DNA of 64,000 bases from Asanoa siamensis (GTDB taxonomy: Bacteria; Actinomycetota; Actinomycetes; Mycobacteriales; Micromonosporaceae): the NCBI RefSeq assembly GCF_016862555.1, contig NZ_BONE01000033.1, forward strand, positions 26,821-90,820, given 5' to 3'. The position numbers and the translations under genes are program-made. Under the pieces are notes generated by a model, which made no database searches, was not told the origin of the DNA, and worked only from the letters and a program-made list of their open reading frames with translations. Shown one piece after another: positions 18,113 to 25,422 of this stretch. How positions within the stretch are numbered: position 1 is the first letter of the stretch; the number at the start of each line of letters is the position of its first letter.

Positions 18113-19263
18113 ATGGACATGAAGGCTGTCGTCTACAGGGCCCCGTACAAGGTATCCGTCGAGAATGTCGATGATCCAAGATCGAACAACCTGGTGACGC
18201 CGTCATCCGGGTGACCACCGCCAACATCTGCGGATCGGACCTGCATCCCTACGAGGGCCGCGCGTCGATGGACCCGGGCATGGTCTTCGGCCACGAGAAC
18301 ATGGGCGTCGTGGAGGAGGTCGGCCCCGGCGTCGACCGGATCAAGGTCGGCGACCGGGTGTCGGTGCCGTTCAACCTCGCCTGCGGTACGTGCCGCAACT
18401 GCAACGACGGATTCACCTCCGCCTGCCTGCGGGCGAACCCCTCCGGTCAGCCCGGCGCCGGCTACGGCTACCCGATGATGGGCCCCTACTGGGGCGGGCA
18501 GGCCGAGTTCCTGCGCGTGCCGTGGGCCGACTTCAACCTGCTCGAACTGCCGGCCGGCACGGAGCACGAGAACGACTTCACGATGCTGTCCGACATCTTC
18601 CCCACGGGCTACCACGGCACCGAACTGGCCGGCGTCGCCCCGGGCAAGACGGTGGCGATCTACGGCGCGGGGCCGGTGGGGCTGATGGCCGCACACAGCG
18701 CGGTGCTGCGCGGCGCCTCTCAGGTCTTCGTCGTCGACAAGGAGGCCGACCGGCTGGCGCTGGCCACCGAGTACGGCGCCACCGCCGTCGACTTCTCGCA
18801 GGTCGACCCGACCGAGACCATCATGGACGCCACCGACGGCTTCGGCGTCGACTGCGGCGTCGAGGCGGTCGGCTACCAGGCGCACGACCAGACCGGCGAG
18901 GAACACCCGGAGCTGGCCCTGGACCAGCTCGTCGGCGTCGTCCGCGCCACCGGCGGCTTGGGCGTCGTCGGCGTCTACGTGCCCGAGGACCCGCAGGCGG
19001 CCACGGAGCAGGCGAAGCAGGGACGGGTCGCGTTCGACTTCGGCGCCGCCTGGACCAAGGGACTGCGGATCGGCACGGGCCAGTGCCCGGTCAAGGCGTA
19101 CAACCGCCACCTCCGCGACCTGATCATCCGCGGCGAGGCGCATCCGTCGAAGATCGTCTCGCACGAGCTGCCGCTCGACCAGGCGGTCGAGGCCTACGAC
19201 CACTTCGACAAGCGCGAGGACGGCTGGACGAAGGTCCTCCTAGGCCCAGGCCGGTCCGCCTGA
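18113..19263 (+). pseudogene. Zinc-dependent (formaldehyde-type) alcohol dehydrogenase with a frameshift near its 5' end
   Basis: From ATG 18113/18119 (GAGGAG just upstream) the frame reads MKAVVYRAPYKVSVENVDDP and then goes out of phase, ending at TGA 18212-18214. One base later, frame +1 continues with KIEQPGDAVIRVTTANICGSDLHPYEG, the expected next residues. A single missing C in a CCC codon at about 18176-18178 explains this. The rest is complete: catalytic-zinc Cys in NICGSD, structural-zinc cluster LACGTCRNCNDGFTSAC, and Rossmann motif AIYGAGPVGLMAAHSAV. It resembles glutathione-independent formaldehyde dehydrogenase. Initiation at GTG 18211 would remove about 30 residues of the first domain. 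Real lesion or sequencing error. Confidence 0.85.
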
Positions 19264-19286
19264 CGCCCAGGCACCGGCGCTCCTGC

Positions 19287-19844
19287 TCACGGGCGGGGCG
19301 CCGGTGCGAGGGTGGCCGCGCCGAAGGAGACCGAGAAGCGCTTGCACCAGATCGCGGCGCTCGTCAGTTGGTCCAGGTTCGTGCCCGCCGGGATCGCGTA
19401 CGCCTGATCGCCCTTGTTGCCCTTGAGCTCTCCGAGCTCGACCCAGGCGCCGTCGTCGAAGACGCGCCACCCGCCCGCGCCGGACCGCACCGGCTGGTCG
19501 GAGAGCCATACGCGCAGGTCCGGGCCGTTGGAGGTGTCGAGGCCGACCAGCTCGAGCACGTGCGATCCGTCGACGTTCAGCACGATCCGCGCCAGGCCGC
19601 TGGTGTCGTGCTCGTGGCTGACGAACTGTCCCTGCCGCACGACCGACGGTCGAGAAGCCGCGGCGGGGGCCGGCGACGCCGGGCTCGGGCTCGGCGACGC
19701 CGGGACCGCGGCCAACGACTCGTTGACCTCACGGTCGGTGACGAGTTTCCACGGCTGGAACCAGTAGAGGCCGACCCCCGCGCCGAAGACGAGGAGCACC
19801 ACCGCGACCCACACCAACGGCCGGCGAAGCAGACGCGCGATCAC
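19287..19844 (-). CDS. Membrane-anchored DM13-domain protein
   Basis: 185 residues: a basic N-terminus, one membrane helix at about residues 10-29 (VWVAVVLLVFGAGVGLYWF), a Ser/Pro/Ala linker, and a C-terminal DM13 domain (about 75-180). Its signatures are GQFVSHEHDTSGLARI, GPDLRVWLSDQ, LGELKGNKGDQAYAIP and the near-terminal IWCKRFSVSFGAATL with the conserved cysteine. DM13 domains are proposed to act in extracytoplasmic redox or electron transfer. The domain faces outward. Tail-to-tail with the dehydrogenase pseudogene; divergent from the basic protein gene. Confidence 0.85.
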   Translation of the reverse strand: MIARLLRRPLVWVAVVLLVFGAGVGLYWFQPWKLVTDREVNESLAAVPASPSPSPASPAPAAASRPSVVRQGQFVSHEHDTSGLARIVLNVDGSHVLELVGLDTSNGPDLRVWLSDQPVRSGAGGWRVFDDGAWVELGELKGNKGDQAYAIPAGTNLDQLTSAAIWCKRFSVSFGAATLAPAPRP

Positions 19845-19936
19845 GCTTTGAGTAGACCGCGAATCGGTCGGGAAAGTCCTTACCGAACGGTGACGACTCG
19901 CGGTGAATAACGGGCCGGGCGGGGTATTCGGACGTC

Positions 19937-20203
19937 ATGGCTACGACGAAGCAGACGAAGGCCGCAAGGTCCAACGTGCGTAAAGCCCAGGCCGGGGCCA
20001 AGGCGAACAAGTCGATCTCGAAGATGCCCGCCAAGACCCGCACCGCGTTGGGGAAGCAGGGCGCGGCGGTCGCGCAGCGGAAGCGGACCGGGTCGAGCGA
20101 GCCGAAGACCCGGGCGGAGTCGTACGAGATGGCGAAGAAGCGGAACCTGCCCGGCCGGTCGAAGATGGGCCGCGACGAGTTGGCCAAGGCGTTGGGTCAG
20201 TGA
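19937..20203 (+). CDS. Small basic protein with a Rho_N-like C-terminus
   Basis: 88 residues, about one quarter Lys/Arg, starting MATTKQTKAARSNVRKAQ. The C-terminal 30 residues (SYEMAKKRNLPGRSKMGRDELAKAL) match the pattern of Rho-terminator N-terminal or SAP-like nucleic-acid-binding modules, in which Y-x-x-A-K-x-x-x-L-x-G-R-S-K-M is typical. The Lys/Ala-rich front half resembles histone-H1-like tails. Probably a nucleoid-associated or RNA/DNA-binding protein. The upstream GGGTAT (19922-19927), 14 nt after GGTGAA, could be a stress-sigma promoter. Its stop overlaps the next gene's stop by 7 bp. Confidence 0.7.
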   Translation: MATTKQTKAARSNVRKAQAGAKANKSISKMPAKTRTALGKQGAAVAQRKRTGSSEPKTRAESYEMAKKRNLPGRSKMGRDELAKALGQ

Positions 20204-20679
20204 GGCGGCTGCCGTTCGATCCGGACCGTGACCTGGCGGCCCGCCCCGGCTAGCTGGTCCAGGCCCGCGTTCACGACGCCCAGGCGGACCAGGCCCGGGG
20301 CGGGCACCGTCTGACCGAGATCGGCGTAGTAGATGGCCAGCACCTCGGTCGAGGGCCAGAAGTAGATCTCTCCCGGGGTCGGGTCGTGGATCGGTGCCGC
20401 ACCCTCGACCGCCAACGTGTGCGGCAGCCGCCCGGACTTCGCCTGCCCCCACACGTCCCGCAGCCGCACGGTCAACGGCAGCATGGCGGTGAACTCCTGC
20501 GCCGCGGGAGTGTCGGCCAGGGCCGCGGTGACCGTCTGGCCGTCGAACCGCAGCACCACGCCGGCGCCCGACGGCGCGGCCGGCAACGTCGAGTCGGGCG
20601 CCGGTCCGGCCAAGGTCGAACAGCCCGACAGCACGGCGGTCGCTGTCACGACAACCACAAGGCGCGTCCACGAGGTCAC
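20197..20679 (-). CDS. Lipoprotein with cyclophilin-like fold
   Basis: 160 residues. A lipoprotein signal peptide ends AVLSGC with the lipidated cysteine at about residue 20. The rest matches the small cyclophilin-like family related to DUF369: VVLRFDGQTVTAALADTPAAQEFTAMLPLTVRLRDVWGQAKSGRLP then PTPGEIYFWPSTEVLAIYYAD. No prolyl-isomerase activity can be claimed, since key human CypA active-site residues are not evident. Located at the outer face of the membrane. It is divergent from the MmyB-type regulator at 20781. Confidence 0.8.
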   Translation of the reverse strand: MTSWTRLVVVVTATAVLSGCSTLAGPAPDSTLPAAPSGAGVVLRFDGQTVTAALADTPAAQEFTAMLPLTVRLRDVWGQAKSGRLPHTLAVEGAAPIHDPTPGEIYFWPSTEVLAIYYADLGQTVPAPGLVRLGVVNAGLDQLAGAGRQVTVRIERQPPH

Positions 20680-20717
20680 GCACCCAGCACACCCGCGCCG
20701 GGCGGCGCCAGGAAGTC

Positions 20718-20741
20718 ACTGGCGATGGGTGTACTGCCAGT
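20718..20741. promoter_or_regulatory. Inverted repeat upstream of the second MmyB-type regulator
   Basis: ACTGGC (20718-20723), 12-nt spacer, GCCAGT (20736-20741) lies in the 101-bp region between the lipoprotein gene and the divergent regulator. A likely operator for autoregulation and control of the lipoprotein gene. Confidence 0.4.
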
Positions 20742-20780
20742 ACGTTCCCCGCGCCGGGCGCGCGCCGTACCGTCGGTGTC

Positions 20781-21659
20781 GTGGACAACCGGGTCGAGGT
20801 GCGTGAGTTCCTGACCTCGCGCCGTGCGAAGGTCAGCCCCGCGCAGGCCGGCCTTCCCGTCAGCGGGCACCGCCGGGTCCCGGGGCTGCGGCGCAGCGAG
20901 GTGGCGGCGCTGGCCGGGATGAGCGTGGAGTACTACGCGAAACTCGAACGCGGCTCCCTGGCCGGCGTCTCCGCCGGTGTCCTCGAGGCGATCGCCGGCG
21001 CCCTGCGACTCGACGACGCCGAACGGGCGCACCTGCTCCGCCTGGCCCAGGCGGCCGACGGCAGCCTCCGCAGCCCCCGCCGCCGCAGCCGGCAGACCGT
21101 GCGCCCGAGCCTGCAGTGGTCGCTCGACGCCATCACCACGCCGGCCGGCGTCGGCAACGACCGGCTGGACCTGCTGGCCACCAACCACCTCGGCCGCGCC
21201 ATGTTCAGCGACCTCTACGCGGGCGCGAGCACCACGCCGAACTTCGCCCGGTACATCTTCCTCGACAGCGCCGCCCGCCGGTTCTATCCCGACTGGGACC
21301 TGGCCGCCGAGACAGCCGTCGCGAACCTGCGCACCGCGGCCGGCAAGAATCCCCACGACAAGGGCCTGCAGGACCTCGTCGGCGAGTTGTCGACCCGCGG
21401 CGACGAGTTCCGCCGCCTCTGGGGCGCCCACAACGTGCGTACGCATGGGGCCGGGGTCAAACACTTCCACCACCACGTCGTCGGCGACCTCACCCTCGCC
21501 TACGAAAGCCTCGACCTGCGCGCCGAACCGGGCCTCGCCATGACCATCTACGCCGCCGAGCCCGGCTCACCGACCGCCCACGCGCTCACCCTCCTCGCGT
21601 CCTGGGCCGCCACCACCGGGCTCGAGGTCCGTGGCAAGCTCATGTCCCGTGACCGATGA
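20781..21659 (+). CDS. Helix-turn-helix regulator, MmyB-like ligand-binding type
   Basis: 292 residues starting at GTG: an XRE helix-turn-helix at about residues 10-80 (RRSEVAALAGMSVEYYAKLERGS), then the MmyB-like domain (NDRLDLLATNHLGRAMFSDLY, NFARYIFLDSAARRFYPDWD, HHHVVGDLTLAYESLDL). Same architecture as the regulator at 4489-5322 but clearly diverged. It probably senses a small molecule. The divergent lipoprotein is the best candidate target; the downstream mraY, 57 bp away on the same strand, may be read from its transcript. Confidence 0.9.
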   Translation: MDNRVEVREFLTSRRAKVSPAQAGLPVSGHRRVPGLRRSEVAALAGMSVEYYAKLERGSLAGVSAGVLEAIAGALRLDDAERAHLLRLAQAADGSLRSPRRRSRQTVRPSLQWSLDAITTPAGVGNDRLDLLATNHLGRAMFSDLYAGASTTPNFARYIFLDSAARRFYPDWDLAAETAVANLRTAAGKNPHDKGLQDLVGELSTRGDEFRRLWGAHNVRTHGAGVKHFHHHVVGDLTLAYESLDLRAEPGLAMTIYAAEPGSPTAHALTLLASWAATTGLEVRGKLMSRDR

Positions 21660-21716
21660 TCTCGCGAACGACCACCCGCACGGCCCGCTGATCGCACAGG
21701 CCATCGAGGCTCGTCC

Positions 21717-22820
21717 GTGAGGGCCGTCATCGGCACGACGGCGGTCGCGTTCATCATCTCGCTGTTCGGCACGCCGGTGGCCATCCGGGTCTTCACGGCG
21801 CTCAAGGCGGGCCAGCCGATCCGATCCATCGGGCCGGCCACCCACCTGAGCAAGAAGGGCACGCCCACGATGGGCGGCGTCGCCTTCATCGTGGCGACCG
21901 TGCTGGCCTACGTCGCCGGGCACCTCGCCCTGACCACGCTGCCCGAGCGGCAGATCGCGCAGGAGGGGCCGACCATGACGGCCCTCGTCCTGCTCGGGCT
22001 GCTGGTCTTCTGCGGCGTGGTCGGGTTCTTCGACGACATCCTCAAGGTGCGGCGGCGCAACTCCGACGGCCTGTCCGCCAAGGGCAAGCTGCTCGGCCAG
22101 GCGCTGGTCGGCGGCGGGTTCGGCGTCGCCGCGCTCTACGTGGCCAGCACCAACGGCCAGACCGTGGCCAGCGAGCACATCTCGCTCTTCCGCGACATCA
22201 GTTGGCTGGACGTCGGCAAGATCGGCTCGGTGCTCGTGTTCGTCTTCGTCATCACGGCGATGTCGAACGGCGTGAACCTGACCGACGGTCTCGACGGCCT
22301 GGCCACCGGCGCCTCGGTCCTGGTCCTCGGCGCGTACGCGGTGATCGGTTACTGGCAGTATCGGCACTGGTGCGCCGACATCCCGTACGCCCGCGCGAAC
22401 GAGTACTGCTACCAGGTCCGCGATCCGCTGGAGATCGCCATGATCGCCGCGGCGGCGGCCGCCGCCTGCCTGGGCTTCCTCTGGTGGAACACGTCCCCGG
22501 CCAGGATCTTCATGGGCGACGTGGGCTCGCTGGGGCTCGGCGGCCTGATCGGCGGGCTCGCGGTGGCCACCCGCACCACGCTGCTCTCCATCCTGATCGG
22601 CGGCCTCTTCGTCATCGTCACCACGACCTGGGTGATCCAGATCGTCTCGTTCCGCACGACCGGCAGGCGCGTCTTCCGGATGGTGCCGCTGCACCACCAC
22701 TTCGAGCTCGGCGGCTGGAGCGAGGTCAACATCGTGGTCCGCTTCTGGATCGTCGCGGGCGTCTGCGTGGCGGTCGGGCTGGGCCTGTTCTACTCGGACT
22801 ACCTGGCGGCCGTCGGGTAA
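21717..22820 (+). CDS. mraY: Phospho-N-acetylmuramoyl-pentapeptide transferase
   Basis: Ten-helix membrane enzyme of 367 residues that transfers phospho-MurNAc-pentapeptide to undecaprenyl phosphate, forming lipid I. Catalytic and cofactor features are intact: [12 protein letters not shown] (paired Asp), the DGLDGLATG loop, [15 protein letters not shown] and the [11 protein letters not shown] histidine cluster. GTG 21717 is preceded by GAGG at 8 nt. The gene normally sits in the dcw cell-division cluster between murF and murD. Here it stands alone between a regulator and an acetyltransferase gene. A tiny 23-codon frame (21649-21720) overlaps both the upstream stop and this start. Either a dispersed sole copy or a second copy. 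Confidence 0.93.
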   Translation: MRAVIGTTAVAFIISLFGTPVAIRVFTALKAGQPIRSIGPATHLSKKGTPTMGGVAFIVATVLAYVAGHLALTTLPERQIAQEGPTMTALVLLGLLVFCGVVGFFDDILKVRRRNSDGLSAKGKLLGQALVGGGFGVAALYVASTNGQTVASEHISLFRDISWLDVGKIGSVLVFVFVITAMSNGVNLTDGLDGLATGASVLVLGAYAVIGYWQYRHWCADIPYARANEYCYQVRDPLEIAMIAAAAAAACLGFLWWNTSPARIFMGDVGSLGLGGLIGGLAVATRTTLLSILIGGLFVIVTTTWVIQIVSFRTTGRRVFRMVPLHHHFELGGWSEVNIVVRFWIVAGVCVAVGLGLFYSDYLAAVG

Positions 22821-23425
22821 CCGTCGCGGATCCGGGCGTGCAGGTGCTGGTCGTGCCAGCCGTCCTCATGCAGCAGGGCGCTGCGCATCGTGCCTTCGAC
22901 GGCGAAGCCGGCCTTGGTCGCCACCCGGCACGACGCCTCGTTGGCCGTCGCGTGGCACAGCCGGAGCCGGTGCAGGCCCAGGTCGTCGAACGCCCACCGG
23001 CTCAGGCGCCGCGTGGCCTCGACCGCGGCACCACGGCCGCGGCCCGCGGGCAGGAGCCAGTAGAGGATCTCGGCGCTGCCGCCGGCGAGATCGAGGCCGT
23101 CCAGGCCGATCAGGCCCACCGCCGGGCCGCCGCCGGAACGGGCGATGGCCCAGATCGCGCCCTGCTCGTGCCGCCAGCGCGCGCCCATGCGCGCGATGCG
23201 CTCCCGCGCCTCCGCGGCAGAAGCCACGACCAGCAGGTTCCACCGCCGGATCGCCGGGTCCTGGCCGGCCGCGACCAGGGCGTCGGCGTCGCTGACCCGC
23301 CAGGGCCGCAGTTCCACGTCGCCGGCGAGGGCGAGCACGGGTTGGGCCAGCGTGGCCAGGCTGCCCGGGGGGACGACGGGTGGGACGGCCGAAGTGATCA
23401 ACGACCGGCCGATGGTTTCGCCCAC
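22799..23425 (-). CDS. GNAT-family N-acetyltransferase (RimJ/RimL type)
   Basis: About 208 residues from GTG 23425. The GNAT core is visible as [17 protein letters not shown], the [20 protein letters not shown] beta strands, and the acetyl-CoA loop [32 protein letters not shown], followed by [38 protein letters not shown]. This is the order seen in RimJ/RimL-like protein or small-amine acetyltransferases. It follows the Mrr-like gene by 29 bp on the same strand and therefore lies downstream of the cobalamin riboswitch. Its 3' end overlaps that of mraY by 22 bp. Confidence 0.85.
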   Translation of the reverse strand: MGETIGRSLITSAVPPVVPPGSLATLAQPVLALAGDVELRPWRVSDADALVAAGQDPAIRRWNLLVVASAAEARERIARMGARWRHEQGAIWAIARSGGGPAVGLIGLDGLDLAGGSAEILYWLLPAGRGRGAAVEATRRLSRWAFDDLGLHRLRLCHATANEASCRVATKAGFAVEGTMRSALLHEDGWHDQHLHARIRDGYPTAAR

Positions 23426-23454
23426 GTGCGGGAGTATCGCCCCACAGCCGATCG

Positions 23455-23988
23455 TCAGGCGATCCAGGCCGGGAGGTCGTCGGAATCCACGAGTGTCACG
23501 CGGGCCTGTGTCGCCGCGGCGCGGACGGGTGGCGGCACCGGGCCGGACGTGACGAGGACCGTGACGTCGCCGCGGCCCAGGTAGCGGGCCGCTTCCGCGA
23601 AGCGGGACACGTCCGCCGCCGTGAGGCTCGCGGGGTCGCGCGGACAGCGCAGCAGCCAGCGGCGCCCGTCCCGGGCCACGCCGACGACGTCGGTGCCCAG
23701 GTGGCCGAGGGTGCTGGTGACCGTCACCCGGCGCCAACCGCCGGCCCGCAGCACGGTCGCGACGCGGGCGGCGAGGTCGCCCTCGGTCATTCGGCGGCGT
23801 CTGGCGGCGAGCCGGGCTCCGACGATCGCCACCACGACCAGACCGGCCACGATCAACTCGGTCGGCACCCGCAGGAGTTGCGCGGCGGCGACGAGGGCGC
23901 CGACGCAGGTCCCGGCGATGACGAAGAGCGGTGTGTCCCTGGTCCGGCGCGCCGGAGGCGGGGCGAGGCGCAGGGGTGGGCGGGCCAA
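23455..23988 (-). CDS. Membrane protein with a Mrr-like (restriction endonuclease-fold) domain
   Basis: 177 residues: a basic N-terminus, two membrane helices (TPLFVIAGTCVGALVAAAQL and ELIVAGLVVVAIVGARLA, about 18-60), and a C-terminal domain resembling Mrr_cat: GWRRVTVTSTLGHLGTDVVGVARDG, VTVLVTSGPVPPPVRAAATQARVTLVDSDDL. The conserved Asp (GTDVVG) is present, but where active Mrr proteins have Q-x-K this one has LLRCPRD, so the catalytic Lys appears to be lost and nuclease activity is doubtful. It starts at TTG 23988, 5 nt after a strong CGGAGG (23994-23999). That ribosome-binding site is the 3' end of the cobalamin riboswitch leader. Confidence 0.72.
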   Translation of the reverse strand: MARPPLRLAPPPARRTRDTPLFVIAGTCVGALVAAAQLLRVPTELIVAGLVVVAIVGARLAARRRRMTEGDLAARVATVLRAGGWRRVTVTSTLGHLGTDVVGVARDGRRWLLRCPRDPASLTAADVSRFAEAARYLGRGDVTVLVTSGPVPPPVRAAATQARVTLVDSDDLPAWIA

Positions 23989-23993
23989 TGGAA

Positions 23994-24145
23994 CCTCCGA
24001 GGGATGTCGCGTCCCGTCCGTGGGGTGTCTCGTCGACGGCGCCGGGTCTGACTTCCGAACCGCGGCGACGCCGCGAACTCGGTCACAGTGGCGCGACCGT
24101 GCCGGGTTTGCACCGGCTTCCAGATGCCGTCCTGATCTCGCTCGC
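23994..24145 (-). promoter_or_regulatory. Cobalamin (B12) riboswitch
   Basis: Minus-strand reading from about 24145 shows the conserved cobalamin core: GGAAGCCGGTGCAAACCCGG, directly followed by CACGGTCGCGCCACTGTGAC (about 24120-24081), then a CGCGGC/GCCGCG hairpin and the B12-box-like GGAAGTCAGACCC (about 24056-24044). An outer stem is formed by GACGGC (24131-24126) with GCCGTC (24040-24035), GGTC pairs with GACC around the GCCACTGT loop, and GCCGG pairs with CCGGC. It is a compact form without long peripheral arms. The 3' part runs into CGGAGG, the ribosome-binding site of the gene at 23988, so translational control by sequestration is likely. No B12 synthesis or transport gene follows. Confidence 0.88.
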
Positions 24146-24152
24146 CCGCAGC

Positions 24153-24890
24153 TTACGGAACGGCCGGTGTCGTCCCGAGCCCGGACCGGCGTACCTGTTC
24201 GAAGTGGAACGCGCGGATGAAGCAGTCCCGCGGTTGACCCACCGCGAAGAGCACGCAGTCCACGACCGACCGCGCCGTGAGGTCACCGTCCGCGCGCCGC
24301 GGCCCGTCCTGCACGAAGTCCGGTGGAAACAGCGAGATCACGCGGATGCCTTCGGGCCGGAGCCGGTACGAGAGGATCTCGGCGAAGCCGGCGTGCGCGT
24401 GTTTGGCCGCGTAGAACGCCGGATGCGCACCCGAGCGGTGGTGCCCCACCTCGCCGCAGGCCGAGATCATGTTGACGACGTCGGGCCGCGACGACGTGCG
24501 CAGGAGCGGCAGCAGATGCTTCGTCAGGAGCACCGTGCCGGTCCCGCCGCCGGCCAGCACGCTTTCGATCGCGTCGTCCGAGGCGTCGGCCAGGTCCTCA
24601 CCCTCGACGTACGCGGCGCCGTTGTTCACCAGCACATCGAGGTGACTGCTGCGGTCGGCGACGGCCGCGGCGAACGCGCGCACCGAATCCGGCGCGGCGA
24701 GGTCACAGTGGAACGCCTCCGCCCGGCCCGCGCCGCGCTCGTTGATCGCATCCGCGACCGCGCGGGCCGCCGGCAGGTCACGCGCCGAGAGGAAGACCCG
24801 CGCACCGCGTTCGGCGAACGCCTCGGCGAGCAGCCGCCCGGTGTCACGCGCCGCCCCGGTGACCGCGACGTGCAACCCGTCAAGATCCAT
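24153..24890 (-). CDS. Short-chain dehydrogenase/reductase (SDR)
   Basis: NAD(P)-dependent oxidoreductase of 245 residues. The N-terminal nucleotide site is VAVTGAARDTGRLLAEAF (TGxxxxxG variant), then VNNGAAYVEGEDL (NNAG-like), and a catalytic Tyr-x-x-x-Lys in AFYAAKHAHAGF. The expected catalytic Ser is in VVNMISACGEVGHH. The C-terminal part contains LFPPDFVQDGPRR. Substrate unknown. Its 3' end lies just upstream of the cobalamin riboswitch on the same strand. Confidence 0.88.
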   Translation of the reverse strand: MDLDGLHVAVTGAARDTGRLLAEAFAERGARVFLSARDLPAARAVADAINERGAGRAEAFHCDLAAPDSVRAFAAAVADRSSHLDVLVNNGAAYVEGEDLADASDDAIESVLAGGGTGTVLLTKHLLPLLRTSSRPDVVNMISACGEVGHHRSGAHPAFYAAKHAHAGFAEILSYRLRPEGIRVISLFPPDFVQDGPRRADGDLTARSVVDCVLFAVGQPRDCFIRAFHFEQVRRSGLGTTPAVP

Positions 24891-24987
24891 AGCCGCCAGT
24901 CAAGCAGCTGAACCGAGGTTGAGGTCAACAAACGCTTCCCGTGCGTTCATCGTCCACCCGTACCCTGAGCGCGATCTTGGGGGTCCG

Positions 24988-25422
24988 ATGGCTGTCGAGC
25001 AGCGTCCGCCGCGACCGCGCGGAGTGCGGTCGCATCCTTTGTTCGACAGCCGCACGATGGTGCTGCGCCTGACCCACGGGGTCGGCGGCGGCGACGAAGG
25101 CTCGGAGATCGGCGGGCGCGCGAAGGTCTGTGGCGCCGACCACGACGTGACGTACGCGATCTCCGGCGACGCGCTCGACTACCGCGGCACCCGCTTCGGG
25201 CTGAACGCCGAACGGACCGATGCCGGCGAGGGCCTCTATCACCGTCGGCTCGAAGGCACGTGGGACGGCCAGGACGACCTGACCGTCTCCACGTCTCTCC
25301 TTCGGATCGAGATGGACGCCGCCGGAACGGCGACGGCCGGCGTCGACCCGCGCAACCCGGCGGTCACCCTTACCCTGCGCCGCGCCACCGAGTCCGACTT
25401 CGCCGCGGCCTGCGGCGCCTAA
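24988..25422 (+). CDS. Hypothetical protein
   Basis: 144 residues from ATG 24988, preceded by a G-rich stretch (cttgggggtcc). It starts MAVEQRPPRPRGVRSHPLFDSR and is followed by segments rich in beta-prone residues (LTHGVGGGDEGSEIGGRAKVCG, VTYAISGDALDYRGTRFGL). No membrane helix, signal peptide or recognised domain. Codon bias is normal, so the gene is probably real. Its stop overlaps the stop of the convergent M20 hydrolase gene by 4 bp. Confidence 0.55.
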   Translation: MAVEQRPPRPRGVRSHPLFDSRTMVLRLTHGVGGGDEGSEIGGRAKVCGADHDVTYAISGDALDYRGTRFGLNAERTDAGEGLYHRRLEGTWDGQDDLTVSTSLLRIEMDAAGTATAGVDPRNPAVTLTLRRATESDFAAACGA

